From Tepidiforma thermophila (GTDB lineage: Bacteria; Chloroflexota; Dehalococcoidia; Tepidiformales; Tepidiformaceae), in the NCBI RefSeq assembly GCF_002563855.1, contig NZ_PDJQ01000001.1:930001-994000 (forward strand): a stretch of DNA of 64,000 bases. Reading direction: 5' to 3'. Position 1 is the first letter of the stretch. Every line of letters starts with the position of its first letter. Of the stretch, positions 59,839 to 64,000 are shown piece after piece. The position numbers were made by a program, and so were the translations under genes. Below the pieces are notes generated by a model. That model worked only from the letters and a program-made list of their open reading frames with translations. It made no database searches and was not told the origin of the DNA.

Positions 59839-61007
59839 ACGTCCTCCTCATCGTTGCGGTGCCGCGGGATTGCGACCCGCACCGTCGTACCCATCCCCGG
59901 GATCGGGATGATCGTCAGCTCCGCCCCCAGCCGCTCGGCCCGCGTCCGCATCGTCACCCTGCCGAGCCCCTTGCGGGTGGTCGCCTCGTCAAACCCGACC
60001 CCGTTGTCCTGGATCGTCAGCACCGTCGCGTCATCCGTCTGGCGCAGGTCGACCGCGATCTTCGTCGGCGCCCCGTGGCGCACCGCGTTCGAGAGCGCCT
60101 CACGCGCAATGTACAGCAGGTCCTCCGATTCGCGCGTCGTCAGCTCCTGCAGCGCTGCCGCCGAGATGTTCACCACTGTCGCAATCGACGAGGGCACCAG
60201 CTGGCGGATGACGAAACCCAGGTCGCGCGTCAGCTCCGGCTGCTCAACCGGCGTCGCGGCTTCGAGCATCGTGATATAGCTCCGGATGTCGGCGATGATC
60301 TCGTTGATCCGGCTCACCGCGTTTGCCAGCGCCTCCCGCGCCTCCGGCGGGTAATCCTCCCGGTTCGCCATCGTGTCGCACTCGAGCCCCAGGGCATACA
60401 GCGCCTGGATCGTCCCGTCGTGCAGGTCGTGCGCGATCCGCTCCCGCTCCTCCAGCAGGAAGATCCGTCCCCGCCGCTCACGCGCCAGCGCGTAGGAAAC
60501 GCTCACCGCCGCCTGCAGCGAAAGCACCGCCGCCGCCACCTCGTCCTCCGCCGTGAACGGCGGCCGGTCGGCCCCCCGCGCCATGTAGAGCGAACCAATC
60601 GTCCGTCCCCCCGCCCGGATCGGCACCCCGAGGAACCGCGTCATATCCGGGTGGCCCGGCGGCCACCCGGTGAAATGCGGGCTCGCCCGCAGGTCATCGA
60701 GCCGGATCGGCCGGTCGCATGTGGCAAGGTGGCCAAGCAGCCCGCGCCCGCGCGGCGGGTCGCCCAGCCGGCGCGCCTGCTCGTCGCTGATCCCGCTGTA
60801 GATGAACCGGGTCAGCACCCCCTCTTCGTCGAACGTCGAAATCGCCGCGTACTCCGCCCCCGTCACCTCCCGGGCGCGGTCCGCCAGCCGATGCAAAATC
60901 TCGGAGAGGTCCTCGCTCGACGCCAGCAGTTCGCTGGTGACGGCCATCTCCGCAAGGCGTTCGAAACTGCCGGGCCCTGTGGCCGGCCCCTCAGCTGCAG
61001 TCCCCAT
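59835..61007 (-). CDS. GAF-domain histidine kinase (HisKA_3, DegS/NarX-like)
   Basis: 390 residues, cytoplasmic. GAF domain about 25-185 (SEDLSEILHRLADRAREVTGAEYAAIS, FLGVPIRAGGRTIGSLYM), dimerisation H-box ERERIAHDLHDGTIQALYALG, and an HATPase with EALSNAVRHG, DNGVGFD and GLGRVTMRTRAERLG. The GAF domain could sense a small ligand, haem or redox. TACCAT lies 8 nt before ATG 61007 on the minus strand, nearly leaderless. Confidence 0.88.
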   Translation of the reverse strand: MGTAAEGPATGPGSFERLAEMAVTSELLASSEDLSEILHRLADRAREVTGAEYAAISTFDEEGVLTRFIYSGISDEQARRLGDPPRGRGLLGHLATCDRPIRLDDLRASPHFTGWPPGHPDMTRFLGVPIRAGGRTIGSLYMARGADRPPFTAEDEVAAAVLSLQAAVSVSYALARERRGRIFLLEERERIAHDLHDGTIQALYALGLECDTMANREDYPPEAREALANAVSRINEIIADIRSYITMLEAATPVEQPELTRDLGFVIRQLVPSSIATVVNISAAALQELTTRESEDLLYIAREALSNAVRHGAPTKIAVDLRQTDDATVLTIQDNGVGFDEATTRKGLGRVTMRTRAERLGAELTIIPIPGMGTTVRVAIPRHRNDEEDV

Positions 61008-61109
61008 TCGCGCGCATGGTAACGCATTCCTCACCTCGAACCAGAATCGGGGCCGCTCGGCCCGCGTCTCGGGCCCGTTCGGCCCTGATCGCCTCTCCCG
61101 CAGGCTGTG

Positions 61110-61115
61110 GAGACT
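61110..61115 (+). promoter_or_regulatory. possible leaderless -10 (GAGACT) for the receiver-like gene
   Basis: GAGACT, 7 nt, ATG 61123; weak hexamer. Confidence 0.25.
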
Positions 61116-61122
61116 GGCATCC

Positions 61123-61494
61123 ATGGAGGGCAGTCCCATCCACGTCGTCTCCTCCGACGGCGCCCTGCGGCGTGCGCTCGTCGCCCGCCTCGAACGCGCC
61201 CCCGAGCTCCACGAGCACGCCGACAGCGCCGCCGGCTTCGAAGGGATCGGCCCGGGAGACGTCGTCGTCTCCACCCCCGCCGATTGCCCGCCCGAGCGCG
61301 CCCACGAACTTGTCCGCGCCGGCGCGGCCGTCATCATCCTCGCGCCCATCCCGCGCCCCGAGGAGCGCGCCCGGTACGAACGCGCCGGCGCTGCCGCCTA
61401 CATCCCGATGCTCATCGACGGCATCGACCTCGTTCGCGCCATCGCCCAGAGCCTTGAACGCTCGAGACGGCCGTCCCGCTGCCGCACCGCCTGA
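61123..61494 (+). CDS. small receiver-like protein without obvious phosphorylation site
   Basis: 123 residues with alternating strands and helices that fit a receiver (HVVSSDGALRRALVARLERAPEL, DVVVSTPADCPPERAHELVRAGAAVIILAP, YERAGAAAYIPMLIDGIDLVRAIA). The usual acidic pair and phospho-Asp/Lys set are not in place. Divergent from the GAF kinase gene, so it may modulate that system; this is inference. Confidence 0.5.
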   Translation: MEGSPIHVVSSDGALRRALVARLERAPELHEHADSAAGFEGIGPGDVVVSTPADCPPERAHELVRAGAAVIILAPIPRPEERARYERAGAAAYIPMLIDGIDLVRAIAQSLERSRRPSRCRTA

Positions 61495-61497
61495 CGC

Positions 61498-62658
61498 TCA
61501 CTCCTGCACACCGGCTGCCGCCCGCGCGGCCTCCAGCCAGCGGCCGTCGCCGAACCGCTGCTCCTGGTACAGCCACCACTCCGCACCCCACAGGTATATC
61601 CGCTCCGCGCCCGTCCGCCGCGCGTACGCCACATTCTTCAGCATCGTCTCCGGCGAGAGGTTCTTCGAAGGCCGCGCCGGCGAGATCAGCCGCGCGTCCC
61701 CATCCGTCCACGGCTCCGCCTGCAGCTCCGTCACCCAGAACTGCTTCCCCGCCTTCCGGGCTTCCCGCGCCTGGTAGGCATAGTTCGGCATCAGCCACCC
61801 GAGCTGCATGATGTCCACCACCACCGGCCTCCCCAGCACCGCGCCGTTCCGCCGCGGGTACATGCTCTGCGCCAGCACGTCCCCGTCTGCCAGCGCATCC
61901 CGCCAGCGCCGGTCGAAGACGTAATGCTGGGCGTGGTTGATCGCCACCGGCCGGCCCTGCGGGTCGGCCCGCCGGATCGTCTCCGCCACCGCCGCCACGT
62001 ACGCCCGGCTCAGGTGGTAGTGGTGGGCCCGGTGCGAAGCGATGTACCCCTCGTTCTCCGCCGTCCACGAATCGATCTCCGGCCGTCCCGCAAGGTGCGC
62101 CGCGACCGTCACCACCATCCGCAACGCCCGCTCGCGGAGCACCGGCACGCCCGAGAGGTCCATCCCCTCCCGCAGCTCCACCCCCTCCAGCGCCCACGCC
62201 GGGATGTAGAACTCCGGGTGGCGCTGCGCCTTCATCCCGATAGAAACGTTCGCCGTCGCCCCGGCGGCCCGCACCGCATCGAGCTGCGCCTCGATCACGG
62301 AAAAGTCGAACTGTCCCTCCTCCGGCTCCACCTCGTCCCACTGCACGCTCAATCGCACCAGCCGGATGCCCGTCCGCTCGATCAGCTCGCGGAGCACCCC
62401 CGCGCACCACTCCGCCCGCCCCGGCCGCCCGTCCGGCGCGTGGCCGTCCGGGCCGGCGCCCGGCTCCTCCAGCAGCAGGTACTCCGCCTGGTCGCAGCTG
62501 AAGTTGAACCCAATCGCCGAATCAGCCAGCGGCTCCCGGTTCGTCCACTGCAGGTGCAGCGTCAGCCAGAGCTGCCCCGCCAGCAGGCCGAGCGCCAGCA
62601 CCGCCCCGCCGACGATCCCCGCCGCCTGCCAGCGCCGCCGGTGCCCCATCGGCACCAT
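61498..62658 (-). CDS. membrane-anchored glycoside hydrolase-like TIM-barrel protein
   Basis: 386 residues. N-terminal membrane helix (GIVGGAVLALGLLAGQLWLTL), remainder outside. Barrel motifs: IRLVRLSVQWDEVEPEEGQFDFS, the acid/base candidate in SWTAENEGYIAS, and the nucleophile candidate in FWVTELQAEPW; these match the clan A layout of GH5/GH42-type enzymes. Sugar substrate unknown. ATG 62658 follows GGGGAG closely; ATG 62649 is an alternative. 18 nt after the M20 peptidase gene, so likely one operon. Confidence 0.68.
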   Translation of the reverse strand: MVPMGHRRRWQAAGIVGGAVLALGLLAGQLWLTLHLQWTNREPLADSAIGFNFSCDQAEYLLLEEPGAGPDGHAPDGRPGRAEWCAGVLRELIERTGIRLVRLSVQWDEVEPEEGQFDFSVIEAQLDAVRAAGATANVSIGMKAQRHPEFYIPAWALEGVELREGMDLSGVPVLRERALRMVVTVAAHLAGRPEIDSWTAENEGYIASHRAHHYHLSRAYVAAVAETIRRADPQGRPVAINHAQHYVFDRRWRDALADGDVLAQSMYPRRNGAVLGRPVVVDIMQLGWLMPNYAYQAREARKAGKQFWVTELQAEPWTDGDARLISPARPSKNLSPETMLKNVAYARRTGAERIYLWGAEWWLYQEQRFGDGRWLEAARAAAGVQE

Positions 62659-62676
62659 TCTCCCCGCCCGCGCCGC

Positions 62677-63981
62677 TTAGCTCACCATCCGCCGCACAAT
62701 CTCGTACATCAGCTCGCAGCCGAGGTTGAGGTTCTCCACCGTCAGGAACTCGTCGTTCCCGTGGAACCCGCGCCGCTCCTCCGGCGAGAGCAGGCATGGG
62801 ATGAACCCGTACGCCGGGATGCCCCGCTCCCGCAGGAACCGGTTGTCCGTCCCGCCGATCGTCATCCCCGGCACCACCACCGCATCCTCCATCGCCTCCT
62901 TCACCACCGACGTGATCGTCCGGAACAGCTCCGTATCCCACGGCACCGCCGCCGGCTCCCCGTGGTCCGGCGAAAGCAGCTCCACCGAGACCCGCTCGTC
63001 GCCGATCCGCTCCCGCACCTGCCGGATCCAGTCCCGCTTCGATTGCCCCGGCAGCAGGCGGCAGTCGATCACCGCTTCGCTCCGCGCCGGGATGACGTTC
63101 GCCTTGATGCCCGCCTGCAGCATCGTCAGGTTCAGCGTGTTCTGGAACATCGCCAGCAGCTCCGGCGACCGCCGGATCCGCTCCTCCACCGCCTTCCGGT
63201 CCGACCGCGGCGGCATCAGCCCCGCCTCGGCCAGCCGGTCGAGGTACGCCTCCGTGTCCGGCGTAAACACCAGCGGCCGCTCCCAGTCCACGAGCCGCTG
63301 GAGCGCCCGCACCAGGTACACCGCCGAGTTGTCCTCATGCGGCACGCTCCCGTGCCCCGGCCGCCCGACTGCCGTCAGCTTCAGCCAGCAGATATCCTTC
63401 TCGTTCGTCGCCACGCTGAACAGCCGCGTCTCCTGCCGCCCGAACCGCGTCGTCCCGCCCGCACCCTCGCTCAGCTCGTACTCCACATCCACGATGTCCG
63501 GCCGGTGCTCGCACAGCCACGCCATCCCGTAGTCGCTCCCCGCCTCCTCGTCCGGCACCGCGCAGAACACCACATCCCGCTTCAGCGGCACCCCCTCCCG
63601 CTTCAGCAGCAGCAGCGCCATCAGCTGCATCACCCCGCACCCCTTCATATCCACCGCCCCCCGCCCGTACACCCGCCCGTCCTGCACCAGCCCCGCAAAC
63701 GCCGGCACGCTCCAGTACTGCTCCTCCACCGGCACCACGTCGGTGTGGTTGCACAGCATGATCGGCCGCTTCGAACCGTCCCCCCGCAGCCGCGCCACCA
63801 GCACCTCCCGGTTCGGCGCCGTTTCGATGTACTCGACCGGGATCCCCTCCGCCTCGCAAATCGCCCCGAGGAAGCGCGCAGCCGGCTTCTCGTTCCCCGG
63901 CGGGTTCGAAGTGTCGATCTGCAGGTACTGCACCAGGATGTCCAGCGCCTCGCGGTGCACCGCCGGCCAGTCAATCGCCAT
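62677..63981 (-). CDS. M20 family metallopeptidase (ArgE/DapE/carboxypeptidase-like)
   Basis: 434 residues. Metal site NHTDVVPVEEQYW, YGRGAVDMKGCG, catalytic glutamates VPDEEAGSDYG, dimerisation domain with PGHGSVPHEDNSAVY, and the C-terminal GMTIGGTDNRFLRERGIPAYGF. Two zinc ions expected; cleaves an N-acyl amino acid or dipeptide. GGAGGC lies upstream of the ATG. First visible gene of a pair with the glycosidase-like gene. Confidence 0.9.
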   Translation of the reverse strand: MAIDWPAVHREALDILVQYLQIDTSNPPGNEKPAARFLGAICEAEGIPVEYIETAPNREVLVARLRGDGSKRPIMLCNHTDVVPVEEQYWSVPAFAGLVQDGRVYGRGAVDMKGCGVMQLMALLLLKREGVPLKRDVVFCAVPDEEAGSDYGMAWLCEHRPDIVDVEYELSEGAGGTTRFGRQETRLFSVATNEKDICWLKLTAVGRPGHGSVPHEDNSAVYLVRALQRLVDWERPLVFTPDTEAYLDRLAEAGLMPPRSDRKAVEERIRRSPELLAMFQNTLNLTMLQAGIKANVIPARSEAVIDCRLLPGQSKRDWIRQVRERIGDERVSVELLSPDHGEPAAVPWDTELFRTITSVVKEAMEDAVVVPGMTIGGTDNRFLRERGIPAYGFIPCLLSPEERRGFHGNDEFLTVENLNLGCELMYEIVRRMVS

Positions 63982-64000
63982 CCAACGCCTCCGACCGCAG

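Overview
The window is GC-rich (roughly 70 percent G+C, codon third positions nearly all G or C), densely coding on both strands, and shows no phage, insertion sequence, CRISPR array or tRNA/rRNA gene. Gene content (QueC/QueE, a Rho with a long N-terminal extension, an rplJ-rplL pair with an L10 leader, a tungsten-type aldehyde ferredoxin oxidoreductase, PhoX, PPK2, double zinc-ribbon proteins, many enoyl-CoA hydratase and F420/FMN split-barrel proteins) suggests a free-living, probably thermophilic Chloroflexota, possibly of the Tepidiforma/Dehalococcoidia type. That assignment is inference from style and content, not from a marker gene.

Layout. 1-4300: queuosine-precursor genes queC-queE, an acetyltransferase, a frameshifted DUF2851 gene and a small XRE regulator, all embedded in a family of intergenic repeats built on a 7-bp period. 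4301-9865: a four-gene ABC exporter operon and a Tat-exported PhoX phosphatase behind a direct-repeat PHO box. 9866-15396: a divergent DnaA, an ECF sigma/anti-sigma pair, a PIG-L deacetylase, lexA with its SOS box, and an orphan oligopeptide-type ATPase. 15393-21486 (minus): holA, citramalate synthase with a possible leader-peptide attenuator, and a lipA-histidine kinase-receiver operon beside rdgB and a lipoprotein. 21583-25477: an alcohol dehydrogenase, a Kef-type antiporter and rplJ-rplL with a transcription attenuator. 25806-38726: enoyl-CoA hydratase, lepB, a tyrosine phosphatase, an unusual membrane-tethered hydrolase, trmO, AOR, a CLC channel, a LysM/M23 hydrolase and rho. 38956-50280: mostly catabolic or accessory enzymes (alpha/beta hydrolases, hydratases, aldolase, SDR, carotenoid oxygenase, YceI). 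50533-57745: a housekeeping block glyA, rpsF-ssb-rpsR, a membrane chaperone, then hom, a long coiled-coil protein and thrC. 57750-63981: PPK2, a split-barrel protein, a GAF kinase/LuxR-type regulator pair, a membrane-anchored glycosidase-like protein and an M20 peptidase.

Two themes run through the window. First, start codons repeatedly sit 6 or 7 nt after a TANNNT -10 hexamer (about 21 genes), so leaderless transcription looks like the default for many operon heads. Second, at least four intergenic sites carry composite repeats of 7-bp period: perfect (GGGATGA)n arrays (25 and 13 copies), an identical 6-nt junction, then degenerate CTCCNNN heptads and a GGCGGGG module. G-tracts lie on the plus strand in the first part and on the minus strand in the second, a pattern able to form G-quadruplexes on opposite strands. 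These elements abut leaderless promoters and even supply the C-terminal half of one regulator.
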